46,114 nucleotides of DNA, taken from NCBI GenBank assembly GCA_013151335.1, contig JAADIJ010000003.1, positions 1-46,114 of the forward strand, in the 5' to 3' direction. A program made the translations under genes and the position numbers. Source of the stretch: Alphaproteobacteria bacterium. GTDB taxonomy: Bacteria; Pseudomonadota; Alphaproteobacteria; Rhodobacterales; Rhodobacteraceae. Of this stretch, positions 34,530-43,294 are shown one piece after another. The stretch's first letter is position 1. Each line of letters starts with the position of its first letter. Under the pieces are notes generated by a model. It made no database searches. It was not told the origin of the DNA and saw nothing but the letters and a program-made list of their open reading frames with translations.

Positions 34530-35312
34530 TCAATCATCATAAGCATTCCCGGCCCGAAGCCCCTCGCGCACCCGATGGGCCACCGCCAGAAACTCCGGCG
34601 TGTCGCGAATATCAAGCGGGCGCTCAGCGGGCAACGGGCTGTCGATGATGTCGATAATCCGCCCCGGACGCGGGCTCATCACCACGATTTTGGTAGACAG
34701 ATAAACCGCCTCGGGGATCGAGTGCGTGACAAAGCCGATAGTTTTTTGGGTCTTGGCCCACAGAACCAGCAATTGCTCGTTGAGATGGTCGCGCACAATC
34801 TCGTCAAGCGCGCCAAACGGTTCGTCCATCAGCAAAATATCGGCATCAAACGCCAACGCTCGCGCGATACTAGCACGCTGCTGCATTCCGCCCGAAAGCT
34901 GCCACGGGAATTTCTTTTCAAACCCGGCCAGATCAACCAGTTCCAGCACCCGATTGACCCGCTGGGTCTGGTCGGCCTTGCTATAGCCCATAATCTCCAG
35001 CGGAAGGCGAATATTGCCGCCGATTGTGCGCCATGGATACAGCCCCGCCGCCTGAAAAACGAACCCGTAAGCCCGCGATTTTCGCGCCTGCTCTGGGCTG
35101 ACCCCATTGATGGTCACCTCGCCCGAGGTCGGTTGCTCCAGATCGGCCAACACCCGCAAAAACGTGGTTTTGCCACACCCCGAAGGGCCGATGAACGACA
35201 CAAACTCGCCCTTCTTGATGGTCAGATCGATGCCCGACAGCGCATGAACCGGCCCGTCATTGGTCTCAAATGTCAGGCTGAGGTTTTTGGCGTTTACAAC
35301 GATGTCATTCAC
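34530..35312 (-). CDS. ABC transporter ATP-binding protein
   Basis: This 260-residue ATPase powers the importer encoded just downstream. Walker A is GPSGCGKTT (about 41-49), the signature is LSGGMQQRA (about 139-147) and Walker B is ILLMDEPFGALDE. The switch histidine lies in VTHSIPEAV. It resembles the SsuB/TauB/NrtD-type ATPases that partner NMT1-like binding proteins. It starts four bases after the stop of dihydropyrimidinase (35317), indicating tight coupling in the operon. Confidence 0.94.
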   Translation of the reverse strand: MNDIVVNAKNLSLTFETNDGPVHALSGIDLTIKKGEFVSFIGPSGCGKTTFLRVLADLEQPTSGEVTINGVSPEQARKSRAYGFVFQAAGLYPWRTIGGNIRLPLEIMGYSKADQTQRVNRVLELVDLAGFEKKFPWQLSGGMQQRASIARALAFDADILLMDEPFGALDEIVRDHLNEQLLVLWAKTQKTIGFVTHSIPEAVYLSTKIVVMSPRPGRIIDIIDSPLPAERPLDIRDTPEFLAVAHRVREGLRAGNAYDD

Positions 35313-35316
35313 GCAC

Positions 35317-36777
35317 TCAGATCCCCGCCGGAATGTTCATAGGATCGCGCGTGACCGTGCGCGGCGTGTTCAGCTCTTTCCACTTACTCAGCGCCTTATG
35401 GGCTGACGGAAAGGCCGGTCGCGGCACGAATTTTCCCCGTCCCGGCTCTGGCTGGCTGTTTTGCCCCCACGCCCAGATCACATCGCCGCGCGACAGCGTA
35501 TAGCGCGACTGCGCGCTGACGTTGAAGCCCTCAAACACGTTATAATCAAGGATGGAATGGTGATTGCTCTGGCTGATCGTCTTAGATATCTTAGGATCCC
35601 AAACCACAATATCCGCATCCGCCCCTTCGACGATTGCGCCCTTTTTGGGGTAGATATTCAAAATCTTGGCCACATTGGTCGAGGTCACCGCAACAAACTC
35701 GCTCGGCGTCAAACGCCCGGTCTCGACCCCCTCGGTCCACAGTACCGCGAGGCGTTCCTCCAGCCCGTTAGAGCCGTTGGGAATGAGGCAGAAATTATCA
35801 ACCCCCATGCGTTTTTGCGCCGTGGTAAAGGCCGCGTGATCGGTGGCAACAACCTGCAAAGAGCCTGCCTGAAGCCCGGCCCAAAGGCTCGCCTGATGTT
35901 CCTTGGCGCGAAACGGCGGAGACATCACGCGCCGCGCCGCATGATCCCAATCCTTGTTGAAATACTCAGACTCATCCAGCGTCAAAAACTGGATCAACGG
36001 CTCGCCATAAACCCGCATACCTTTTTGGCGCGCACGCCGGATCGCCTCATGGGCCTGCTCACAGGAAACATGCACGATATAAAGCGGCACACCGGCAGCG
36101 TCAGCAATGGTGATCGCGCGATTAGCCGCCTCGCCCTCAAATTCAGGCGGGCGCGAGAACGCATGCGCCTCCGGCCCGGTTTTTCCCTCGGCCAGTAGCT
36201 TTTTCTGCATAATATCAACAAGATCGCCGTTTTCCGCATGAACCATCGGCAAGGCCCCAAGCTCGGCACACCGTTGAAAACTGGCAAACATCTCGTCGTC
36301 TTCAATCATCAACGCACCCTTATAGGCCATGAAATGCTTGAACGAGTTCACTCCCATTTTGACCGCATCCGCCATTTCGGAATGCACCTGCTCGTTCCAA
36401 CCGGTGATCGCCATATGATAGCCAACGTCGCTGCAAATCTGCGGCGCAGACTTGCGATGCCACTCGTTAATCGCGTTTTTGATCGAGCCATCGGCGCCGG
36501 GCAGACAGAAATCGACAATCATCGTCGTCCCGCCACAAGCCGCCGCCCATGTGCCGGTCTCGAACGTCTCGGCGGCGGTCGTGCCCATGAACGGCATTTC
36601 CAAATGCGTATGCGGATCGATCCCGCCGGGGATCACATAGGCCCCTTCGGCGTCAATATACTCGTCCCCCTTGAGGTCCAAACCGATCTGTTTGATGGTC
36701 TCGCCTTCGATCAGAACATCGGCCTTCCAAGTGCGGTCGACGGTGCAAACGGTACCGTTTTTGATGACTTTGGTCAT
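35317..36777 (-). CDS. hydA: Dihydropyrimidinase
   Basis: The enzyme opens dihydrouracil or dihydrothymine (or hydantoins) to N-carbamoyl-beta-amino acids, the second step of reductive pyrimidine degradation. The 486-residue amidohydrolase has metal ligands His56 and His58 (DPHTHLEMPF), the carboxylated Lys147 (NSFKHFMAYKG), and further histidines in MVHAENGD and IVHVSCEQA. The catalytic Asp lies in ATDHAAF. Its start overlaps the stop of the small upstream gene (ATGA). It is the enzyme gene next to preA/preT and hyuC function, so pyrimidine rather than hydantoin use is favoured. Confidence 0.94.
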   Translation of the reverse strand: MTKVIKNGTVCTVDRTWKADVLIEGETIKQIGLDLKGDEYIDAEGAYVIPGGIDPHTHLEMPFMGTTAAETFETGTWAAACGGTTMIVDFCLPGADGSIKNAINEWHRKSAPQICSDVGYHMAITGWNEQVHSEMADAVKMGVNSFKHFMAYKGALMIEDDEMFASFQRCAELGALPMVHAENGDLVDIMQKKLLAEGKTGPEAHAFSRPPEFEGEAANRAITIADAAGVPLYIVHVSCEQAHEAIRRARQKGMRVYGEPLIQFLTLDESEYFNKDWDHAARRVMSPPFRAKEHQASLWAGLQAGSLQVVATDHAAFTTAQKRMGVDNFCLIPNGSNGLEERLAVLWTEGVETGRLTPSEFVAVTSTNVAKILNIYPKKGAIVEGADADIVVWDPKISKTISQSNHHSILDYNVFEGFNVSAQSRYTLSRGDVIWAWGQNSQPEPGRGKFVPRPAFPSAHKALSKWKELNTPRTVTRDPMNIPAGI

Positions 36778-37121
36778 TTCATTTCCTCCGGGTAAACAGG
36801 GTTAAGTGAGCCCTCATTTGAGATGTGTCTAGAATTAGCGCGTGTTGGTACCGCGAAGAAAACAGGCACCTCAAAAGATATTCTGTTTATCGCTTCTTTC
36901 GATATTTCTCCTTTCATTTCACCCATGCTGAAAACAGTTATCCCGCCACCACCACTAGAACTCAAGGTGACAGCCACTTCAAAACATACAGATTGGCCAC
37001 CCTTTTGCGCCTCTCCTTCGACTACGCCTGGAGCTATAAAAAGTTTCGTTTCCTCTTGAGCGGCCGCGACACCGTTTGTGATGTCCAACAAAGCCTGTTT
37101 AACGAACTCATCGAGTTTCAC
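36774..37121 (-). CDS. Small uncharacterised protein coupled between hydrolase and dihydropyrimidinase genes
   Basis: This 115-residue protein starts with GTG at 37121, overlapping the stop of the upstream hydrolase (GTGA). It ends overlapping the start of hydA (ATGA), so three genes are chained. An amphipathic N-terminal helix (residues 1-20: KLDEFVKQALLDITNGV) leads into a mainly beta region with SVCFEVAVTLSS, GGGITVFSMGEM and INRISFEVPVFFAVP. The pattern resembles small soluble trypsin-co-occurring-type domains, but I cannot assign it firmly. There is no signal peptide. Codon use looks less GC-rich than its neighbours (many Ser/Lys codons ending in A/T), suggesting recent insertion. Confidence 0.7.
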   Translation of the reverse strand: MKLDEFVKQALLDITNGVAAAQEETKLFIAPGVVEGEAQKGGQSVCFEVAVTLSSSGGGGITVFSMGEMKGEISKEAINRISFEVPVFFAVPTRANSRHISNEGSLNPVYPEEMK

Positions 37122-38368
37122 TCCACAATCCCCGCCGTCTCGACAACCGCATGAAACAGCACATTGGTCCCCGCCTCGGCCCAATCTTGCGAGATATCCT
37201 CGGCCTCGTTATGGCTCAACCCGTCAACACAAGGGCACATCACCATCGAGGTTGGGGCCACTTGATTGACCCAACACGCGTCATGTCCGGCACCCGAGAT
37301 AATATCCATGTGGCTATATCCCAGCCGTTCGGCGGCAGAGCGCACCGCATTCACGCAGCCCTCATCAAACGCAGGCGGATCGAAATGTCCGGCATCCTCG
37401 CTCTCAAACTCACAGCCAATCGCCTCGCACATGGCCGGAGCCTTCGCCAGCAACTCGGCAACCATCCCATTGAGCGTATCAAGCTCGTGACTGCGGAAAT
37501 CGACCGTGAAAACCACCTTCTCGGGGATGATATTGCGGCTGTTGGGATAGACGTCGATATGCCCGATCGCCCCCACCGCGTTGGGTTGATGCTGCATGGC
37601 AATCTCGTGCACAAGCTCGGTAATCTGCGCCAGCGCGCGCCCCGCATTCTTGCGCATCCGCATCGGAGTCGATCCCGTATGCTGACCCTTGCCTGTCACC
37701 GTACATTGCACCCAGCGCAGGCCCTGCCCGTGGGTAACAACGCCGATTTCCTTACCTTCAGTCTCTAAAATCGGCCCCTGTTCGATATGCAACTCAAACA
37801 GCGCATGCATCTTGCGCGCGCCAACTTCCTCGTTGCCAACCCAGCCGATCCGCTTCAGTTCGTCGCCAAATTTCAAGCCCTCCGCATCCTCGCGCCCGTA
37901 AGCGTAATCCTGCGTCAAAACCCCCGCGAACACGCCGCTGGCCAGCATCGCTGGCGAAAACCGCGTCCCCTCCTCGTTGGTCCAGTTGACCGCAACAATC
38001 GGGTGGCGCGTCTTGATGCCAAGATCGTTGAGCGAGCGGATAATCTCCAAGCCGCCAAGCACCCCCAGCACGCCGTCATATTTGCCGCCCGTCGGTTGCG
38101 TATCCAGATGGCTGCCAACATAAACCGGCAGCGCGTCAGGGTCCGTGCCTTCGCGCCGCGCAAACATATTGCCCATGCTGTCCACGCCCATCGAGCAGCC
38201 GGCCTCTGTACACCACCGCTGAAACAGATGCCGCCCCTCGTTATCCGCGTCGGTCAGAGTCTGGCGATTATTGCCGCCCGCAATGCCCGGCCCGATCTTG
38301 GCCATCTCCATCAGGCTGTCCCACAAACGGTCACTGTTGATTTTCATGTTGTCGCTGATCGCAGCCAT
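37118..38368 (-). CDS. hyuC: Zn-dependent N-carbamoyl-amino-acid / beta-ureidopropionate hydrolase
   Basis: This 416-residue M20-type amidase removes the carbamoyl group, giving an amino acid (beta-alanine in pyrimidine degradation), CO2 and ammonia. Metal ligands and catalytic blocks are visible: GSHLDTQPTGGKYDG, NEEGTRF, ELHIEQGP, SGAGHDA and GLSHNEAED. The start at 38368 (GAGGGGG upstream) gives the usual family length; longer frames upstream are rejected. It is the first gene of the leftward operon that continues through hydA into the ABC importer. Two RutR-like operators lie just upstream. Confidence 0.92.
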   Translation of the reverse strand: MAAISDNMKINSDRLWDSLMEMAKIGPGIAGGNNRQTLTDADNEGRHLFQRWCTEAGCSMGVDSMGNMFARREGTDPDALPVYVGSHLDTQPTGGKYDGVLGVLGGLEIIRSLNDLGIKTRHPIVAVNWTNEEGTRFSPAMLASGVFAGVLTQDYAYGREDAEGLKFGDELKRIGWVGNEEVGARKMHALFELHIEQGPILETEGKEIGVVTHGQGLRWVQCTVTGKGQHTGSTPMRMRKNAGRALAQITELVHEIAMQHQPNAVGAIGHIDVYPNSRNIIPEKVVFTVDFRSHELDTLNGMVAELLAKAPAMCEAIGCEFESEDAGHFDPPAFDEGCVNAVRSAAERLGYSHMDIISGAGHDACWVNQVAPTSMVMCPCVDGLSHNEAEDISQDWAEAGTNVLFHAVVETAGIVE

Positions 38369-38432
38369 CCGACTTTCCCCCTCGCGGTGTCGCAATGGCC
38401 TTTTATGCAAAACCCTTGCGTCAATCTGGTTT

Positions 38433-38448
38433 CTGACCATATGGTCAG
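38433..38448. promoter_or_regulatory. RutR-like operator O1
   Basis: CTGACCATATGGTCAG is a perfect 16-bp palindrome and matches 12 of the 14 defined positions of the RutR consensus TTGACCA-NN-TGGTCAA. It lies between the start of hyuC (minus) and the TetR gene (plus). Confidence 0.75.
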
Positions 38449-38465
38449 GAATACGGGACCACAAC

Positions 38466-38481
38466 CTGACCAATCGGTCAA
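38466..38481. promoter_or_regulatory. RutR-like operator O2
   Basis: CTGACCAATCGGTCAA matches 12 of the 14 defined positions of the RutR consensus. It lies 33 bases, about three helical turns, from O1, which would let two dimers bind one face of the DNA. It sits just before the TetR start codon (38505). Confidence 0.7.
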
Positions 38482-38504
38482 GAAAAATCTGGGTTATCTC
38501 CGCA

Positions 38505-39149
38505 ATGAACGTTGAAACCAAGCCACCCCGCCAGAAAGAAGGCCGCAAGGCGCGCGAGGCACGCATCCTCTTGGCCGCCGAAAAAGTCTTTGCCGAGGCC
38601 GGATTTGGCGGCGCGACCATGCAATTGATCGCCGATATGGCCGACCTGCCCAAGGCCAGCCTGCACTATTACTTCCCCACCAAAGAATCTCTTTACCGCC
38701 AAGTGGTCGAGAAAATCTTCCATATCTGGCTGCGCGCCGCCGATGTGTTTGACAGCGCAAGCGGCCCCGCAGAAGGCATCGCCGCCTATATCGACGCGAA
38801 AATGGAGCTAAGCCGCGCCTATCCCGCAGGCTCCAAAGTCTGGGCCAGCGAGGTCCTGCACGGCGCACCCGTCATTCAGGACTACCTCGAAACCACCCTT
38901 GCCGACTGGACCGAAGGGCGCATGAAAGTCATACAGGCATGGATTGACGAGGGCCGTATGACCCCGGTCAACCCGCGCCATCTGCTCTATATGCTCTGGG
39001 CCACCACCCAGCATTACGCCGATTTCAGCCACCAGATAGAGACCCTGAACGGCGGCACCCCCCTAAGCGAGGCCGACTGGGCAGAGGCCAAACGCTCGGT
39101 CAAACAGATCATCCTCACCGGCATCGGCCTTGAGCCACCGCAACCGTGA
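38505..39149 (+). CDS. TetR-family regulator, RutR-like (first)
   Basis: This 214-residue TetR protein has a helix-turn-helix at about 20-65 (AEAGFGGATMQLIADMADLPKASLHYYFPTKESLY). Its ligand domain resembles RutR (SRAYPAGSKVWASEVLHGAP, HLLYMLWATTQHYADF). RutR responds to uracil or thymine and represses pyrimidine genes. The two matching operators directly upstream point to control of the divergent hydrolase operon and of itself. The ATG at 38505 gives the family length. A second such gene lies at 40473-41105. Confidence 0.85.
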   Translation: MNVETKPPRQKEGRKAREARILLAAEKVFAEAGFGGATMQLIADMADLPKASLHYYFPTKESLYRQVVEKIFHIWLRAADVFDSASGPAEGIAAYIDAKMELSRAYPAGSKVWASEVLHGAPVIQDYLETTLADWTEGRMKVIQAWIDEGRMTPVNPRHLLYMLWATTQHYADFSHQIETLNGGTPLSEADWAEAKRSVKQIILTGIGLEPPQP

Positions 39150-39299
39150 TCCAGCCTCCCGCAACAGCAACGAAGCAAGAAACCGCTGAAACTCTGGCGG
39201 ATAAAATTGACCTTTGTATGAATATGCCGCATTTAACTTGCACACCACTCTCTGATATTCGTGTTCCCCACGGATAACCGACCTTGATCGAGCACATAA

Positions 39300-40343
39300 A
39301 TGACCAGCAAAACAAGCGGCAACGCCAGCAAACCCGAGCCCGAAACCTCCCGCGAGTGGGTCGGCGTTCTGGCCAAATACCGCGACCCCAACGTGCCGCG
39401 CAGCCTGTTCGAGTTGACCATCAGCCTCGCGTTATTTTTGACCCTGTGGGCCGCAGCATGGTGGGCTTTGTCGATCAGCTACTGGCTGGCGCTCGCCATC
39501 GCCATCGCCAACGGCCTGTTTCTAGTGCGCCTGTTCGTCATTCAACACGACTGCGGCCACCGCTCGTTTTTCAAAAGCAAACGGCTCGGCGACTGGATCG
39601 GTCGCGGCCTCGGAACCCTCACACTCACCCCTTATGACGTCTGGCGCCACACCCATTCGGTACATCATTCCTCCTCTGGAAATCTCGACAAACGCGGCAT
39701 GGGCGACATCACCACGCTGACATTTGAGGAATATAAGGCCAAGTCCCGCTGGGGCCGCCTCGGCTACCGCATTTACCGTAACCCATTGGTTCTATTCGGT
39801 TTTGGTCCTGCTTACCTGTTCTACATCCAAAACCGCGTCCCCTTGGGCCTGATGAAGTCCGGCTGGCGGTTCTGGACCAGCGCCATGACCACCAATCTGG
39901 TTATCGCCGTCATACTAGCCCTCTTGATCTATTTTGGCGGATTGATGACCGTCGTACTGATTTTCGTGCCAACCACGCTGGCTGGTGCCTCGCTCGGACT
40001 GTGGATGTTTTACATTCAGCACCAGTTTGAAGATGCCCATTGGGAGCGAAACGAGGAGTGGCAGATGCATGACGCCGCCCTTCAAGGCAGCTCGCATTAC
40101 GCCCTGCCAAAGGTTCTGCAATGGCTGACCGCCAATATCGGCATCCACCATGTCCACCACCTTTACAGCCGCATCCCCTGCTATCGCCTGACCGAAGTTT
40201 TGCGCGATCATCCGGTGCTGGCCCAGTCTCAGCGCCTGACCCTGTGGCAGAGCTTCGCTTGCGTCAATCTGCGGCTCTGGGACGAAAAACGCCGCAAATT
40301 GATGTCCTACGCCGAGGCGCGCGCGGTTTACGGAGCGATTTAG
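39300..40343 (+). CDS. Fatty acid desaturase
   Basis: This 347-residue membrane di-iron desaturase introduces a double bond into an acyl chain. The three histidine boxes are present: HDCGH (83-87), HTHSVHH (117-123) and HHVHH (283-287). Between them are about four to six membrane segments (40-80 and 165-240). It resembles the omega-6/omega-3-type bacterial desaturases. It sits between two RutR-like genes without an evident link to pyrimidine metabolism. The 150 bases upstream show no convincing promoter. Confidence 0.92.
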   Translation: MTSKTSGNASKPEPETSREWVGVLAKYRDPNVPRSLFELTISLALFLTLWAAAWWALSISYWLALAIAIANGLFLVRLFVIQHDCGHRSFFKSKRLGDWIGRGLGTLTLTPYDVWRHTHSVHHSSSGNLDKRGMGDITTLTFEEYKAKSRWGRLGYRIYRNPLVLFGFGPAYLFYIQNRVPLGLMKSGWRFWTSAMTTNLVIAVILALLIYFGGLMTVVLIFVPTTLAGASLGLWMFYIQHQFEDAHWERNEEWQMHDAALQGSSHYALPKVLQWLTANIGIHHVHHLYSRIPCYRLTEVLRDHPVLAQSQRLTLWQSFACVNLRLWDEKRRKLMSYAEARAVYGAI

Positions 40344-40400
40344 AACCTGAACCCAAATGCTGGGATTCTTGCGTAGCGCGCAATTTCATGCTTTGATCTT

Positions 40401-40416
40401 TTAACCAGTTGGTCAG
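40401..40416. promoter_or_regulatory. RutR-like operator upstream of the second TetR gene
   Basis: TTAACCAGTTGGTCAG matches 12 of the 14 defined positions of the RutR consensus and ends 57 bases before the TTG start of the adjacent TetR gene, suggesting autoregulation. Confidence 0.7.
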
Positions 40417-40472
40417 AAAACCCGCCCACGGGCGCGACCAGTTTTGTTAACGAGTATTAAAGGGCAGAGGCA

Positions 40473-41105
40473 TTGGCACGCTCAGCGGCATCAAAAACCC
40501 AAACGCGCATCCAGCGCGAAAAGACCGAACTGATCATGACCGCCGCACTGGAGGTGTTCGCAACCTTCGGCTATCGCGGCTCGACCATCGACCAGATTGC
40601 CACCGAGGCCGGTCTCTCAAAACCCAACCTGCTTTACTATTTCGACGGCAAGCAAGAAATCCACACCCGCCTGCTCGAACACCTGCTCGACCGCTGGCTG
40701 GCACCTCTGAAAAGCCTCGATGCCAAGGGCGAGCCGATTGACGAGATCACGGCCTATGTCATGCGCAAGCTGGAAATGGCCCGCGATTTCCCGCGCGAGA
40801 GCCGCCTTTTCGCCAACGAAATCCTGCAAGGTGCGCCCCGCATCATGGAGCAGATTTCCGGCCCGCTAAAATCGCTGGTCGACGAGAAAGCAGCGGTGAT
40901 AAAATCATGGTCCGACGCCGGTCTGATCGCCCCCATCGACCCTTACCACCTGATTTTCTCGATCTGGGCCACCACCCAACATTACGCCGATTTTGACGCA
41001 CAAGTCAGCGTGATCCTCGACCATCGCGCCGCCTCGCGCTTTGAGGACGCCGCCATGCATCTCAGCGAGATGTTTCGCCGCCAGCTTCGTCCTTCAGCAA
41101 CATAA
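40473..41105 (+). CDS. rutR: TetR-family regulator, RutR-like (second)
   Basis: This 210-residue protein closely follows E. coli RutR across both domains. It has a helix-turn-helix around 25-65 (TIDQIATEAGLSKPNLLYYFDGKQEI). A ligand region has LDRWLAPLKSLDAKGEPI, ARDFPRESRLFANEILQGAPRIM and DPYHLIFSIWATTQHYADF. The start is TTG at 40473 with GGCAGAGG upstream. A RutR-like operator stands in front of it. Its 3' end overlaps the end of the convergent eamA gene by 44 bases. It is the better candidate of the two TetR proteins for the pyrimidine sensor. Confidence 0.87.
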   Translation: MARSAASKTQTRIQREKTELIMTAALEVFATFGYRGSTIDQIATEAGLSKPNLLYYFDGKQEIHTRLLEHLLDRWLAPLKSLDAKGEPIDEITAYVMRKLEMARDFPRESRLFANEILQGAPRIMEQISGPLKSLVDEKAAVIKSWSDAGLIAPIDPYHLIFSIWATTQHYADFDAQVSVILDHRAASRFEDAAMHLSEMFRRQLRPSAT

Positions 41106-41968
41106 CCAGCGCCACAATCGTCGCCCCGACCCCGAAGATCATCGTCGCCTGCGGCACCCCGTTACCAAAGGCAAACTCCCATAAAATCACCCAGCTCGGG
41201 GTCAGATAAGTATAGGCCAACACCTTGGCCGCAGGCAGTCTAAGGGCCGCATATTGCACAGCGACAAAGCTGGTCGCAGTTGAAAATATCACAAGATATC
41301 CGAGGGTTACCCAAACAATCGACGGTAACGCTCCCCAGTCGGTCGCCATCAGATCACGCGCACCAAACAGCAGCAAAATGATCGAGCCACCGACCAGTGT
41401 GCCAAAGGTAAACATGATCGGACTTTCCCCGCGATTGAGCCTTTTCACCGTAGGCGTATAAACCGCGTGGCTGATAATACCGGTAAAGAAAATCACCTCG
41501 CCCCGCCCCACATCAAACCTCATCAAGGCCGCAAAATCACCACGAAAAATCACCCAGAGCGCTCCCAGCGCGGCAATAAACAACGCCAGCGCCATCCGCC
41601 ACGTGGTCACCTGACCGACGACAAAATACCCCGCCCGCAGCAATTATCGGCATCAAGGTAAACACCGCCGAAGCCGAGATCGGCTTGGCAGTTTTCAACC
41701 CCTCAAACATCAAAACAAAGTAAATCGCCAGCATCGCGCCCAGCAATAAATAGCGCCACGATGCCCGAAAATCCCGCCGCCTGAACCCCGGCCCGACCAG
41801 TATCAAGCCACCCATCGCCGTGGCCGCCAACACAAACCGAACCGCCGTCAACGCCGGTGGCGCAATCTCGTTGGCCACCAAATGCCCCAAGCTAAAAGAG
41901 CCGGCAACCAGCATTGAAAACGCCAACATCGCCAAATGCCCGCGACCCTGATCCGAGTTCAGGGTCAA
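41062..41968 (-). pseudogene. EamA/DMT-family transporter, frameshifted
   Basis: This ten-helix drug/metabolite transporter has two EamA halves. The first lies in one frame (41968 down to about 41633: MLVAGSFSLGHLVANEIAPPALTAVRF, VFTLMPIIAAG). The second is in another (from about 41633 down to 41062: YFVVGQVTTWRMALALFIA, PSWVILWEFAFGNGVP). One extra base in the C run 41629-41632 explains the shift. Removing it gives an intact 301-residue product (GGYFVVG). It starts 12 bases after preA, so it belongs to the preT-preA operon and may export a pyrimidine breakdown product, which is inference. Confidence 0.88.
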
Positions 41969-41980
41969 ACTGAACAGCCC

Positions 41981-43280
41981 CTATTGTGCCGCGCTGGTCG
42001 CCGGATTATTCGGATGAGACTGCCAATTCGCATATGTCGTAACCTTCTTGCCAGTCCTCGGGTCAACCTCGCCCAGCGGCAATTCGGTCATAGTGATGCA
42101 ATTGTCAACCGGACAAACATTAACGCAAAGGTTACAGGCAACACATTCCGCGTCATTAACCTTAAAGCCGCGCGCGCCATCAATCACATCAAAAATCGCC
42201 TGATGCGAGGTATCCTCACACACCTCAAAACAGCGCCCACATTTGATACAAGCGTCCTGATTGATCACGGCCTTGGTCACATAATTCAGGTTCAGATCCT
42301 GCCAATCGCGAATGTTCGGCACCGCACGGCCAACGATCGAGGCCACACTCTCATGCCCGCCCTCGTCCATCCATTGACTGAGGCCAGAGATCAACTCCTC
42401 CACAATCTTGAACCCGTAAGTCATCGCGGCGGTGCAAACCTGCACATTACCTGCCCCCAACACGATAAATTCGGCAGCATCGCGCCACGTCGTCACTCCG
42501 CCAATACCCGAGATCGGCAGTTTCAGCCGCGCGCTTAATCTCGGCCACCATATTAAGCGCAATCGGCTTGACCGCCGGCCCACAATAGCCCCCATGCGCC
42601 CCCACCCCGTCAATCGTCGGCTCCGGCGCGAACAGATCAAGGTTAACCGACGTGATCGAATTGATGGTATTAATCAAACTAACCGCATCGGCCCCGCCAC
42701 GCATCGCCGCCGCCGCAGGCATGCGAATATCGGTGATATTCGGCGTCAGTTTCACGATCACCGGCATCCGCGTGAACCGCTTGCACCAGCGGGTCACCAT
42801 CTCGATATATTCCGGCACTTGGCCCACCGCGCTGCCCATACCGCGCTCGGCCATCCCATGCGGGCAGCCAAAATTAAGCTCGATCCCATCAGCGCCGGTT
42901 TCCTCAACCAGCGGAAGGATCGCCTTCCAAGGCTCCTCTTCACACGGCACCATCAGGCTAACGACGACCGCGCGATCCGGGTAATCACGCTTAACCGATT
43001 TGATCTCGCGCAGGTTCACCTCCAACGGTCGATCCGTGATCAGCTCTATATTATTAAGGCCCAACAAGCGCCGATCTGCACCCCAGATCGCCCCATAGCG
43101 CGGCCCGTTCACGTTAACCACCGGCGGCCCGGCCTCGCCCAGCGTCTTCCAGACCACGCCACCCCAACCGGCCTCGAACGCGCGGCGCACGTTATATTCC
43201 TTGTCCGTGGGCGGCGCGCTGGCCAGCCAAAACGGGTTGGGGGATTTGATCCCGACGAAGTTACTGCTTAGATCAGCCAT
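41981..43280 (-). pseudogene. preA: NAD-dependent dihydropyrimidine dehydrogenase subunit PreA, frameshifted
   Basis: PreA is the FMN/Fe-S catalytic subunit that reduces uracil or thymine, the first step of reductive degradation. The N-terminal part (43280 to about 42528) has NPFWLASAPPT, VVWKTLG, NFGCPHGM with the active-site Cys, and VIVKLTPN. The C-terminal part in another frame carries PISGIGGVTTWRDAAEF and two 4Fe-4S motifs (CIKCGRCFEVC, CVACNLCVNVCPVD). A single extra base at the CC of 42527-42528 accounts for the break. Without it the protein has 432 residues, as expected. AAGGGAGG precedes the ATG. It follows preT by 14 bases. Confidence 0.92.
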
Positions 43281-43294
43281 GTCTCAATCCTCCC

